Shown here: positions 6,568 to 12,635 of the stretch, piece after piece | Position numbering within the stretch: the stretch's first letter is position 1 | Layout of the letters: each line of letters starts with the position of its first letter | Source of the DNA: an uncultured bacterium | GTDB lineage: Bacteria > Verrucomicrobiota > Lentisphaeria > Victivallales > UBA1829 | Reading direction: 5' to 3' | Length of the DNA: 12,635 nucleotides | NCBI GenBank assembly: GCA_900548385.1 | Contig: URKJ01000068.1 | Location: 1 to 12,635 of the forward strand | Notes under the pieces: model-generated | What the model saw: the letters and a program-made list of their open reading frames with translations, nothing else | Told to the model about the DNA's origin: nothing | Database searches by the model: none | Position numbers and translations under genes: made by a program

Positions 6568-8321
6568 TTTTCATCCTCCTGTGCTTGAAGTGTTACCCAA
6601 ACCTGCAAAGGGTTTTCCGCAGAGAACAGATTGCCCGCATCCGCATAGTCGCACATCATGGTTCCATCGGAAAAACGGACTGTCTTCCGGAAACCCGGTT
6701 CGGAATACAATTCCGGCAGAACCTGCGGAACCGGTTTCCCGAAATTCGGCAGCCGGGAGTCCTGAGCCATGAGTACGGGACCGCAGAAAAAGGCATAAAA
6801 GGGATTCTTCCCCGGATCACGTTCCCGTCGGGGCCGTAAATCAAAATGGAATTCAATTTGATCGTCTGCTTTCCATACACGTTCCAGTCGGCAATATTGT
6901 CCTGGCTGAACGGAAACAAGTACCCCATTCAGGCTCAGCCGGGAATCGCCATTCCACCATTTCGGGATTCGCAGCAACAATATAAAATGCTCCGCATGCT
7001 CCGGCATAATTCGGATTCGGACATCTTCTTCAAATGGATATTCTCCGTCTATCCGGATAGCAACGCGGGTTCCGGAAGGAGTCTCCGCTTCCGCGTCCAA
7101 GGACTCGTAGAAATTGATAACGAGTCCGCCGGAGTGGCGCATGACAGCATATCGGGTCATTTGGGCCACCCCTTCCGGCCCCTGTGCCCGGCAGCAGTCA
7201 TGACCATCAAATGGAGTCCCGAAATTTCGAAGCATCTGATCATCCGACGGATTTTTAGGTGCGGGAGCGGAAAGAGGGGTTGGATTGCGGTGAGTCCAGT
7301 TGGAACCATCCGGTTTCATTCCGCCAAGCAGAGCGTTATATGCCGCCCGTTCCATTTCGTCCGCAACGGCGGAATCACCGGAAATACTCAGAATGAAACC
7401 GCAGTATTGAATCCAGGTGACAGTGACGCAGGTCTCGCCAAGTTTTCCAATATCATTCCAGGTCTGCCGGAACCGTCCATTGAACCAGGTCTCCCCGAAA
7501 TTTGTCGCTCCGCCGGTTCCTGTGATCATGATCTCGTGGTCACGGACGGCCTGATAACAGCATAAGACCGAACTCCGGTACGCATCCGGCAGAGCATCAA
7601 GCATTTCCGAAACACCTTTGAAACAGGAGAGCATCTCATACGCTTTGGCGTCTCCGATTTCCGACGGCGGAATGCCCTGACGGACGGCAAGGAAGATATC
7701 GTGTTTGGCGGAACAGCCTGACTGAATGATCTCCCGGGCAAACTCAAGATACCGCTTCTCTCCAGTGATGCGCCATGCCTCTGCAACGGCTCCGATCAGG
7801 GAAGATGAGGCGAGCCCTTCGTGTTCCCCTGTAGCAAGAATGCCATTTTTTTTAGCATGAACTTCGTTGATAATACGGTCTAAAATTCTTTGAATTGCAA
7901 TTTTGACATTATCGTCCGGCTGGATTTCCAAATAATAACGTTCCAAGCCGAGCAGGACATATTTACGGCCCCACAGATCCCATTTCCTCAACCGCATTCC
8001 GGCAGAAACACTGCTGATGCAGCCATCCGGGCCTATTGCCTCAAGAATCCCGTCAACTGCGATCCGTATACATTGGAAAAGCTGCGGATCGCGGGTGGAA
8101 CTCCATGCCAATACGGCGGAGCGGACAGTTTTACCCCAGAATTCACCCCGCCAGCCTCCATCATCATCCGAATGTTTGAGAAAAGGCGAACTCAACAACT
8201 GCCAGTCTGTCTGCAAAAGCTGATTTTTGATGCAGAGGTCCAGCGCCTGACCTAAGGGACCGTACATCCTGCAGCAGCGTCTTTTTGTAAATTCAAATTT
8301 AAGATCCGGTCGGGATTTCAT
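6564..8321 (-). CDS. GH127/DUF1680-like beta-L-arabinofuranosidase family glycosidase
   Basis: 585 residues, no signal peptide, so probably cytoplasmic. An all-helical (alpha/alpha)6-type barrel fills about 15-395, followed by beta-sandwich-like strands (about 400-585, for example HFILLLRIPKWW and FYAFFCGPVLMAQ). GH127 enzymes of the HypBA1 type use a Cys nucleophile held by a zinc bound to one Glu and three Cys. Matching positions are visible here: ETC (Glu296, Cys298) and HDCC (Cys376-Cys377). The Cys298-to-Cys376 spacing of 78 is close to the 77 in HypBA1 as I remember it. This supports an active retaining enzyme releasing beta-L-arabinofuranose or a related sugar, but DUF1680 members vary in specificity. 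The ATG follows GAGGAGG. It is the first gene of the operon, directly downstream of a TATAAT -10 element. Confidence 0.88.
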   Translation of the reverse strand: MKSRPDLKFEFTKRRCCRMYGPLGQALDLCIKNQLLQTDWQLLSSPFLKHSDDDGGWRGEFWGKTVRSAVLAWSSTRDPQLFQCIRIAVDGILEAIGPDGCISSVSAGMRLRKWDLWGRKYVLLGLERYYLEIQPDDNVKIAIQRILDRIINEVHAKKNGILATGEHEGLASSSLIGAVAEAWRITGEKRYLEFAREIIQSGCSAKHDIFLAVRQGIPPSEIGDAKAYEMLSCFKGVSEMLDALPDAYRSSVLCCYQAVRDHEIMITGTGGATNFGETWFNGRFRQTWNDIGKLGETCVTVTWIQYCGFILSISGDSAVADEMERAAYNALLGGMKPDGSNWTHRNPTPLSAPAPKNPSDDQMLRNFGTPFDGHDCCRAQGPEGVAQMTRYAVMRHSGGLVINFYESLDAEAETPSGTRVAIRIDGEYPFEEDVRIRIMPEHAEHFILLLRIPKWWNGDSRLSLNGVLVSVQPGQYCRLERVWKADDQIEFHFDLRPRRERDPGKNPFYAFFCGPVLMAQDSRLPNFGKPVPQVLPELYSEPGFRKTVRFSDGTMMCDYADAGNLFSAENPLQVWVTLQAQEDEK

Positions 8322-8347
8322 TTCTCGTCCTCCTCATGTTCTCTATA

Positions 8348-8376
8348 ATTATAACATAAAAATCCGGGATTTAAAA
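8348..8376 (-). promoter_or_regulatory. predicted promoter of the five-gene glycan operon
   Basis: On the minus strand a perfect TATAAT (8353-8348) lies about 26 bases before the glycosidase ATG. The -35 position with a 17-bp spacer is TTTTAA (8376-8371), a poor match to TTGACA. A consensus -10 with a poor -35 fits a promoter that needs an activator, and the AraC-type gene is adjacent. The predicted transcript starts near 8341 and has a leader of about 20 nt containing GAGGAGG. Confidence 0.55.
8360..8372. repeat. palindrome AAATCC-G-GGATTT in the operon promoter spacer
   Basis: A perfect 6-bp inverted repeat around a single G lies between the predicted -10 and -35 of the glycan operon. It could be an operator for a dimeric regulator, but a chance dyad in AT-rich sequence is possible. 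Confidence 0.35.
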
Positions 8377-8380
8377 GTAT

Positions 8381-8435
8381 GGAGATTCCATTTTTTTGTA
8401 TAAATCGGATATTCCGTTATTTTATCGCAGATTCC
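8381..8435. promoter_or_regulatory. candidate AraC-type operator: three direct repeats
   Basis: GGAGATTCC (8381-8389), GGATATTCC (8407-8415) and GCAGATTCC (8427-8435) share the pattern G[GC]A[GT]ATTCC in the same orientation. The second and third extend to ATCGnAnATTCC and sit exactly 20 bp apart, about two helical turns, as AraC-family half-sites usually do; the first is offset by 26 bp. They lie just upstream of the weak -35 of the operon, where an activator would contact RNA polymerase. Binding by the adjacent regulator is inference. Confidence 0.45.
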
Positions 8436-8494
8436 TGTTCCGTCACTCAACATTGGTGATGACCAGTCCGGCAATGCTGAATTTTTTCTTTTTC

Positions 8495-8522
8495 TTGTAA
8501 TTTTCAATTTTTCTGCTATATT
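8495..8522 (+). promoter_or_regulatory. predicted promoter of the AraC-type gene, giving a leaderless mRNA
   Basis: TTGTAA (8495-8500), a 16-bp spacer and TATATT (8517-8522) form a good sigma-70-like promoter. Transcription would begin around 8529-8530, which is the A of the ATG. No Shine-Dalgarno is visible before this ATG, consistent with a leaderless transcript. Confidence 0.5.
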
Positions 8523-8529
8523 TACTGTC

Positions 8530-9426
8530 ATGGAAATAAAAACATATTACATACGGGAACGACAAAAAGGTTCCTTGCCCATAGCCGTCGATTACGACAG
8601 CCATACCCCGAAGTACCAGCGAATCCACAGACACGACGGTTGTGAAATCATGTTCATTTATTCCGGGTATGGGTGGTGTTCCATCAACGGTGTACATCTG
8701 CCACTTCTGCCGGGCGATCTTTTTTTCATGAAGGAAGGCGATGAACATGAATTTCTGCTGAATGCCCATGGAGCCTATTATAATGTGATGTTCCGCCCTG
8801 AAATATTTTCGGAAAATGATTGGAATGAACTGCGGAAGTTCTCAATTTATTCGGACCGGTTCGATCCCAGCTTTTCAGCCAAATACATTTTTCCATTGCC
8901 GATTACCGGCCAGCTGTCACATTTACTGGAATCTCTCCGACGGGAGGCGGAGACCGAAGGAACAGGACAGGCATTAATGCTGAAGGCAAGGCTTTGCGAA
9001 CTCCTGATCACAATCGGCAGATACGCATCCATCTTCAACTGCAGTGGACAGGTGAAAGCGGATTCTCTGATCGGTCCGGTGATTGATTATGTCCTCCATC
9101 ATTTTAATGAAAATATCTCGTTGACGTCATTGGCCAGACAAGTCAAATGTTCACCGGAGTATCTGGGGAAAAAATTCCGTAAATCTGTCGGACTCGGTGT
9201 TTCGGATTACTTGGCTTATGTCCGTATTGACAGGGCACGTTCCATGTTGGAAAAGGAGTCATTGACGCTTTCCGAGATCGCTTATCGGCTGGGATTCTGC
9301 GATCCCGCACACTTTTCCAAAACTTTTCAGAAGATTACCGGCGTACTGCCGAGTAATTTCCGTAAACATGTACGCTCCCGTTCTCCAATCGCCAGGACAA
9401 CAATTCGCCAGATTGGAAAGAATTGA
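8530..9426 (+). CDS. AraC-family transcriptional regulator
   Basis: 298 residues. The N-terminal half is a cupin-like sensor: HRHDGCEI (33-40), PGDLFFM (61-67) and EGDEHEF with His73 follow the AraC-binding domain pattern for a small sugar ligand. The C-terminal region (about 184-282) holds the two helix-turn-helix units, ISLTSLARQVKCSPEYLGKKF and LTLSEIAYRLGFCDPAHFSKTF, then the family signature ITGVLPSNFRKH. It is divergent from the glycan operon and shares a 208-bp intergenic region with it, so it is most likely the operon's sugar-responsive activator. ATG at 8530 is preferred because it begins just before the sensor domain; no Shine-Dalgarno precedes it. A basic tail after residue 280 extends slightly beyond the usual domain end. 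Confidence 0.93.
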   Translation: MEIKTYYIRERQKGSLPIAVDYDSHTPKYQRIHRHDGCEIMFIYSGYGWCSINGVHLPLLPGDLFFMKEGDEHEFLLNAHGAYYNVMFRPEIFSENDWNELRKFSIYSDRFDPSFSAKYIFPLPITGQLSHLLESLRREAETEGTGQALMLKARLCELLITIGRYASIFNCSGQVKADSLIGPVIDYVLHHFNENISLTSLARQVKCSPEYLGKKFRKSVGLGVSDYLAYVRIDRARSMLEKESLTLSEIAYRLGFCDPAHFSKTFQKITGVLPSNFRKHVRSRSPIARTTIRQIGKN

Positions 9427-9436
9427 AAAAAACGTC

Positions 9437-9638
9437 TCTTCTGCCGAACTTTGCAAGAGCTTCCGAAACCCTGATCTGCCGGGGACAGACCGTTTCGCGG
9501 TTCCGGAAGCCGGAACATGCCGCCGGTGAAACGGCGTTCATTGAACTGTGCCAGAAGATACGGAATGCTCAATCCCCGTGGACAGTGTGAAACACAATAG
9601 CTGCTGCCGGGACAGGGAACTCCGCCGCGCGAAGTCAT
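9437..9638 (-). pseudogene. aldo/keto reductase C-terminal ferredoxin-domain remnant
   Basis: Only the C-terminal 4Fe-4S part of an aldo/keto reductase is left. One frame reads PCPGSSYCVSHCPRGLSIPY and LLAQFNERRFTGG; the overlapping next frame reads AACSGFRNRETVCPRQIRVS and EALAKF. In intact relatives about 17-20 residues separate the two parts. Here they meet within a few bases around 9518-9525, so an out-of-frame deletion probably removed that linker. The cluster ligands have decayed: the second Cys of the first CxxCxxCxxxCP is Ser, and the second and third Cys of the next one are Phe and Arg. The catalytic barrel and a normal start are missing; an in-frame TAA lies just upstream. Its place after the hydrolase suggests it was once the third gene of the LysR-linked operon. 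Confidence 0.82.
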
Positions 9639-9700
9639 GCGGGCGGCGATGGAACCAAGCGTTTTTTACGCGTCCGGCAAGATGAATCATGGCGCGCATT

Positions 9701-10795
9701 TTACTTCAGGTTTTTCCGGAAGAACGATTCGATTCCGTCGAACGGGATCGCATTTTTCCCGCCGCCGTCGTAAAGGTCGGTATGCGATGCGCCGGGAACG
9801 ATCAGGAGCTCCTTGTTGCCGCGGTAGTTCGTATAGGAGGACATATCCCGGTAGGCGTCCTCACTGAAGTAGCGAGAATGCGCGTTTTCGCCGTGGACCA
9901 GCAGCACCGCCGAACGGATCTCTTTGGAATAGGCGAGAATCGGCTGATTCAGGAACGACATCGTGCCGGTGACCGTCCAGCCGTCGTTGGAATTGCCCGA
10001 CCGTTTGTGGTAGCCGCGCGGCGTCTTGTAGTAGTCGTAATAGTCCTTCACGAACTGCGGCGCATCCGCCGGGAGCGGATCGACCACGCCGCCGCCCTGC
10101 TCATAGAAGCCCTGTGCATACTCCTTCGTGCGCTGTTCATTCAGTTTTCTGCGCGTTTCATAGCGGGCTTTTTCACTGTCGGCGGCATCGAAATAACCGT
10201 TTGCGTTCACGCGGCTCATATTGTACATCGTGACGGCAACGGTGGCTTTGATCCGCGTATCCAGCGCGGCGGCATTCAGCGCCAGGCCGCCCCAACCGCA
10301 GATGCCGAGAATTCCGATCCGTTCCGGATCGACGTTCGGTTGAGTGGAGAGGAAGTCGACCGCGGCTTGAAAATCCTCCGTGTTGATGTCCGGCGAAGCC
10401 ATCCGGCGCGGAGTTCCGCCGCTCTCGCCCGTGAACGACGGGTCGAAGGCAATCGTGAGGAAACCGCGTTCCGCCAGCGTCTGGGCATAGAGTCCGCTGC
10501 ACTGCTCCTTGACCGCGCCGAACGGACCGCTTACGGCGACGGCGGCGAGCTTGCCGTCCGGATGTTTCGGTTCGTACACATCCGCCGCCAGCGTGATGCC
10601 GTAACGGTTGACGAAAGTGACTTTGCGATGGTTCACCTTGTCGCTTTTCGGGAAAGTTTTGTCCCAGTCCTGTGCGAGTTCGAGTTTCTGCGGAGTGATT
10701 TTATTGTTCATGATCGTTGTCCTTTCGGTTTGTGCCTGAAGATTGACGGCGGACAGCATTGCCGCCGCCAGTGCGGATGTCATCATACGGTTCAT
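9701..10795 (-). CDS. exported alpha/beta hydrolase (YcjY/dienelactone hydrolase-like)
   Basis: 364 residues, full length. After a probable signal peptide (MNRMMTSALAAAMLSAVNLQ AQ) comes the conserved start of this family, KITPQKLELAQDWDKTFPKS, then the hydrolase core. Cys166 in LGICGWGG sits at the nucleophile elbow, as in dienelactone-hydrolase-like enzymes where Cys replaces Ser; His338 in GASHTDLYD is the likely catalytic His; HGENAHSRYFSED (301-313) is the family block before it. The substrate is unknown. Its ATG overlaps the stop of the 81-residue gene (ATGA) and follows AGGGAGG. A second ATG at residue 29 (10711) has AAAGGAC before it and matches where cytoplasmic relatives begin, so a shorter non-exported form is possible. 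This gene is visibly more GC-rich than the glycan operon. Confidence 0.9.
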   Translation of the reverse strand: MNRMMTSALAAAMLSAVNLQAQTERTTIMNNKITPQKLELAQDWDKTFPKSDKVNHRKVTFVNRYGITLAADVYEPKHPDGKLAAVAVSGPFGAVKEQCSGLYAQTLAERGFLTIAFDPSFTGESGGTPRRMASPDINTEDFQAAVDFLSTQPNVDPERIGILGICGWGGLALNAAALDTRIKATVAVTMYNMSRVNANGYFDAADSEKARYETRRKLNEQRTKEYAQGFYEQGGGVVDPLPADAPQFVKDYYDYYKTPRGYHKRSGNSNDGWTVTGTMSFLNQPILAYSKEIRSAVLLVHGENAHSRYFSEDAYRDMSSYTNYRGNKELLIVPGASHTDLYDGGGKNAIPFDGIESFFRKNLK

Positions 10796-11037
10796 TTTTT
10801 CCTCCCTGATAAATTTGTTTTCATGGAATAAAGCAGATAATCCAGACTGTCGATTTTCCGCTGGTTTTCATGGAGATTTTTCAGCAGAAGATTTCGCTGT
10901 CCCGACAGGAGGCGCAGTTGTCCGCGCGTCTTTCCTGCCTGCTGCAGTTGAAAGAACTTTTCTATCTGTTCCGCATCGCATCCGGCATCTTTCAAGTTCC
11001 GGAGGAGCAGAAAGTCCTTTTCCTGAATTTTATCCAA
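10792..11037 (-). CDS. small helical protein resembling a MerR C-terminal dimerisation domain
   Basis: 81 residues, highly charged and helical. LRNLKDAGCDAEQIEKFFQL, then LRLLSGQRNLLLKNLHENQ and IDSLDYLLYSMK follow the layout of the effector/coiled-coil part of MerR-type regulators (helix with AGxxxxxI, a long antiparallel helix, and a LDYxL end), but no DNA-binding helix-turn-helix precedes it. The start is TTG at 11037, chosen because AAAGGAGGTG lies 6 nt upstream, nearly a full match to the 16S rRNA end. It is the first gene of the LysR-divergent operon and is coupled to the hydrolase by an ATGA overlap. It may bind a ligand or a partner protein; function is unknown. Confidence 0.85.
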   Translation of the reverse strand: MDKIQEKDFLLLRNLKDAGCDAEQIEKFFQLQQAGKTRGQLRLLSGQRNLLLKNLHENQRKIDSLDYLLYSMKTNLSGRKK

Positions 11038-11043
11038 TCAGGA

Positions 11044-11053
11044 CACCTCCTTT
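11044..11053 (-). promoter_or_regulatory. strong Shine-Dalgarno that fixes a TTG start
   Basis: AAAGGAGGTG read on the minus strand, 6 nt before TTG at 11037. No ATG or GTG in a suitable place competes with it, so the TTG is taken as the true start of the 81-residue protein. Confidence 0.75.
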
Positions 11054-11111
11054 CATTATTTCCGTTGTTCACTTTACAATGAAACTGCAAAATAGCAAAT
11101 ACTTATTTCCA

Positions 11112-11136
11112 ATAACAGGTTATGCTTGAAAAGCAT
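11112..11136. promoter_or_regulatory. candidate LysR binding region: two adjoining dyads
   Basis: ATAAC-AG-GTTAT (11112-11123) and ATGCTT-GAA-AAGCAT (11122-11136) are both perfect inverted repeats and overlap by two bases. The second contains a T-N11-A LysR box with matching arms and covers the -35 hexamer of the LysR gene, so bound protein would repress its own promoter. The pair is placed between the divergent genes as expected for a LysR recognition site plus a second site. Confidence 0.6.
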
Positions 11137-11154
11137 GGCGTGGAATATTATATT
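11126..11154 (+). promoter_or_regulatory. predicted promoter of the LysR-type gene
   Basis: TTGAAA (11126-11131), a 17-bp spacer and TATATT (11149-11154). The predicted start near 11161 leaves a leader of about 20 nt carrying AAGGAGG (11169-11175), 5 nt before the ATG. Confidence 0.6.
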
Positions 11155-11180
11155 ATTTCCCGGATGACAAGGAGGTTGAA

Positions 11181-12086
11181 ATGGAACTCAGAGTTTTGCG
11201 TTATTTTCTCGCCGTCGCCCGCGAGGGCAGTATTACCGGAGCCGCACGTCAGCTGCATGTGACTCAGCCGACGCTTTCGCGGCAGATACAGGAGCTGGAA
11301 GATGAACTGGGACAGACGCTTCTGATCAGGAGCAATCACAATGCCGTGCTGACTCCGGAGGGAATGCTCCTGCGCAAGCGTGCGGAGGAGATCATGGAGC
11401 TGGTCGGCAAGACGGAAGCGGAGTTCAGCTCGATGGGAGAAATCATCGCCGGAGATGTTTACATCGGCGGCGGAGAAACCGAAGCGATGAAACTGATTGC
11501 GGGTATCGTCAGGGAACTGCGGGAAGAGTTTCCGGAGGTCCGGTATCATCTTTACAGCGGCAATGCCGAGGATGTAACGGAACGGCTGGACCAGGGACGG
11601 CTGGATTTCGGCATCCTGATTCAGCCTGTCGATCTCTCGAAGTACAACTATGTCAATCTCCCCGCGAAAGACGTCTGGGGGGTGATCATGCGCAAGGACA
11701 GTCCGCTGGCGAAGGAAAAGGTTATTGCCCGCAAGGATCTGCTGAATCTGCCATTGCTTTTTTCCAGACAGGTGATGCAGCCGGCTTCCGTTCAGAATGA
11801 GTTCCTTGACTGGTTCGGAGAGGATTTCGGGAAACTGAACATCGTCGGCACCTACAACCTGATCTACAATGCCGCACTGATGGTGAATGAGGGAATCGGT
11901 TATGCGGTAACTCTCGACAAGCTCGTCAATGTAACCGGCTCCGGTGACTTATGCTTCCGACCGCTGGAACCGAAGCTGGAGTCCGGTTTGAATATAGCCT
12001 GGAAAAAATATCAGGTATTTTCCAGTGCGGCGGAACTCTTTCTCGAAAGAATCCGGGAAACGTTCGCCGGTTCCAACGGCAGATGA
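11181..12086 (+). CDS. LysR-family transcriptional regulator
   Basis: 301 residues, the normal LysR length. The N-terminal winged helix-turn-helix (1-60) is textbook: LRYFLAVAREGSITGAARQL, HVTQPTLSRQIQELEDELG and LTPEGMLLRKRA. A linker helix then leads to the periplasmic-binding-protein-like effector domain (about 90-295) with EVRYHLYSGNAEDVTERLDQ and LDFGILIQPVDLSKYNYVNL. Subfamily and effector cannot be read from sequence. It is divergent from the 81-residue protein and hydrolase pair and most likely controls it and its own promoter through the dyads at 11112-11136. Codon use is like the hydrolase operon and more GC-rich than the AT-rich flank that follows, suggesting that the regulator and its targets travel together. 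Confidence 0.95.
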   Translation: MELRVLRYFLAVAREGSITGAARQLHVTQPTLSRQIQELEDELGQTLLIRSNHNAVLTPEGMLLRKRAEEIMELVGKTEAEFSSMGEIIAGDVYIGGGETEAMKLIAGIVRELREEFPEVRYHLYSGNAEDVTERLDQGRLDFGILIQPVDLSKYNYVNLPAKDVWGVIMRKDSPLAKEKVIARKDLLNLPLLFSRQVMQPASVQNEFLDWFGEDFGKLNIVGTYNLIYNAALMVNEGIGYAVTLDKLVNVTGSGDLCFRPLEPKLESGLNIAWKKYQVFSSAAELFLERIRETFAGSNGR

Positions 12087-12559
12087 CTCCGACTTTTACG
12101 GCAGAGGGAAAAGCCGGTATGAAAAAACGATACCAGGAAAAAACTGCAAAGTCCGGTACGAATCTGATGTGGTGCTGTATACGTTTGAAGAATAATCTGC
12201 CCATTATAAAATAATGTCATTTTATGAGTTTAGCTGAAAAATATTTTGCAATATGATTTGAAATTTATTCTTTCAAGAATTATATTTAAATTACACCAAG
12301 TGATCGTTGGCTCTTGAACAGGGCTTTAATGCGGTGCTTGGGAAAGGCTGTTTTTGCATAACTGTTTTCAGGTATGTTGGATTTCATCACGGGAGTTGAG
12401 AAATCGGCATACGAGCAATAACCTTTAAATGAGAAATGTGTGTAAATGACAACTTGGGCAACAGAAGGAAATACCGCTCTTGATCCGAGCGCTGAATATT
12501 TCTGTGTTCCTGTATTCGGATACATTTCCTCATGGATTCTTCGTTCCAATGAAGGATCC
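12087..12559. other. no convincing gene; AT-rich spacer then unassigned sequence
   Basis: After the LysR stop there is a weak dyad GGTAT/ATACC (12116-12134) and a small AT palindrome CATTAT-AAA-ATAATG (12202-12216), neither a clear terminator. About 12190-12300 is very AT-rich. From 12300 to 12559 base composition returns to that of the genes. Two different minus-strand frames stay open across this part and into the GCAA repeat (12286-12624 and 12387-12632), but both take their start and apparent hydrophobic leader (LACLLAC) entirely from the repeat, and I recognise no domain in either. It may be part of a dispersed repeat family. Confidence 0.5.

Positions 12560-12635
<76 letters not shown>

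Noticed and set aside
8443..8769. Minus-strand open frame over the start of the AraC-type gene
   Set aside because: Antisense to the sensor domain and the control region, low-complexity Lys run, no ribosome site.
9689..10831. 380-codon open frame on the plus strand
   Set aside because: Antisense shadow of the alpha/beta hydrolase, Arg- and Val-rich as expected from the complement of a GC-rich gene, with no recognisable motif.

Overview
The window looks like a complete short metagenomic or draft contig from a Lentisphaerota-type bacterium (Victivallis-like, order Victivallales). The phylum call is an inference. It rests on a type II/IV pseudopilin-like protein with an LIELL N-terminus and an exact H-X9-DG C-terminal motif sitting inside a glycan-degradation operon, on Gram-negative-style signal peptides, and on mid-range GC. 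The first 47 bases are not genomic: they are Illumina Nextera P7 adapter plus an i7 index. The last 55 bases are an uninterrupted GCAA tetranucleotide repeat that runs off the end and probably stopped the assembly.

Left flank (48-991): a possible partial small ORF on the minus strand (48-275, weak), then a decayed Fic-family gene (349-961, minus) with two frameshifts, an in-frame stop and the catalytic His changed to Tyr.

Centre (992-8321, minus strand): a compact five-gene operon. In transcription order it encodes a leaderless (cytoplasmic) GH127/DUF1680-like glycosidase, an H-X9-DG pseudopilin, two exported right-handed beta-helix proteins (the second resembling GH110 in layout) and an exported SGNH/GDSL esterase with an N-terminal sugar-binding-like domain. 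Three of the four junctions are 4-bp ATGA overlaps; the other gap is 25 bp. A divergent AraC-type regulator (8530-9426, plus) shares a 208-bp control region that holds a TATAAT -10 for the operon, three GATTCC-type direct repeats that could be AraC half-sites, and a regulator promoter so close to its ATG that the mRNA is predicted to be leaderless. The module most likely senses a plant or host glycan, attacks it outside the cytoplasm (beta-helix enzymes, deacetylation or de-esterification by SGNH), and finishes released arabinose-containing oligosaccharides inside. The job of the pseudopilin is unknown.

Right part (9437-12086): a LysR-type regulator (plus) diverges from a minus-strand pair made of an 81-residue orphan helical protein resembling a MerR C-terminal domain (TTG start, near-perfect Shine-Dalgarno) and an exported alpha/beta hydrolase with a Cys nucleophile. 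Downstream lies the debris of an aldo/keto reductase C-terminal ferredoxin domain. Two adjacent dyads between the divergent genes look like the LysR binding region. The remaining 550 bases (12087-12635) have no convincing gene; they end in a hairpin and the GCAA repeat.
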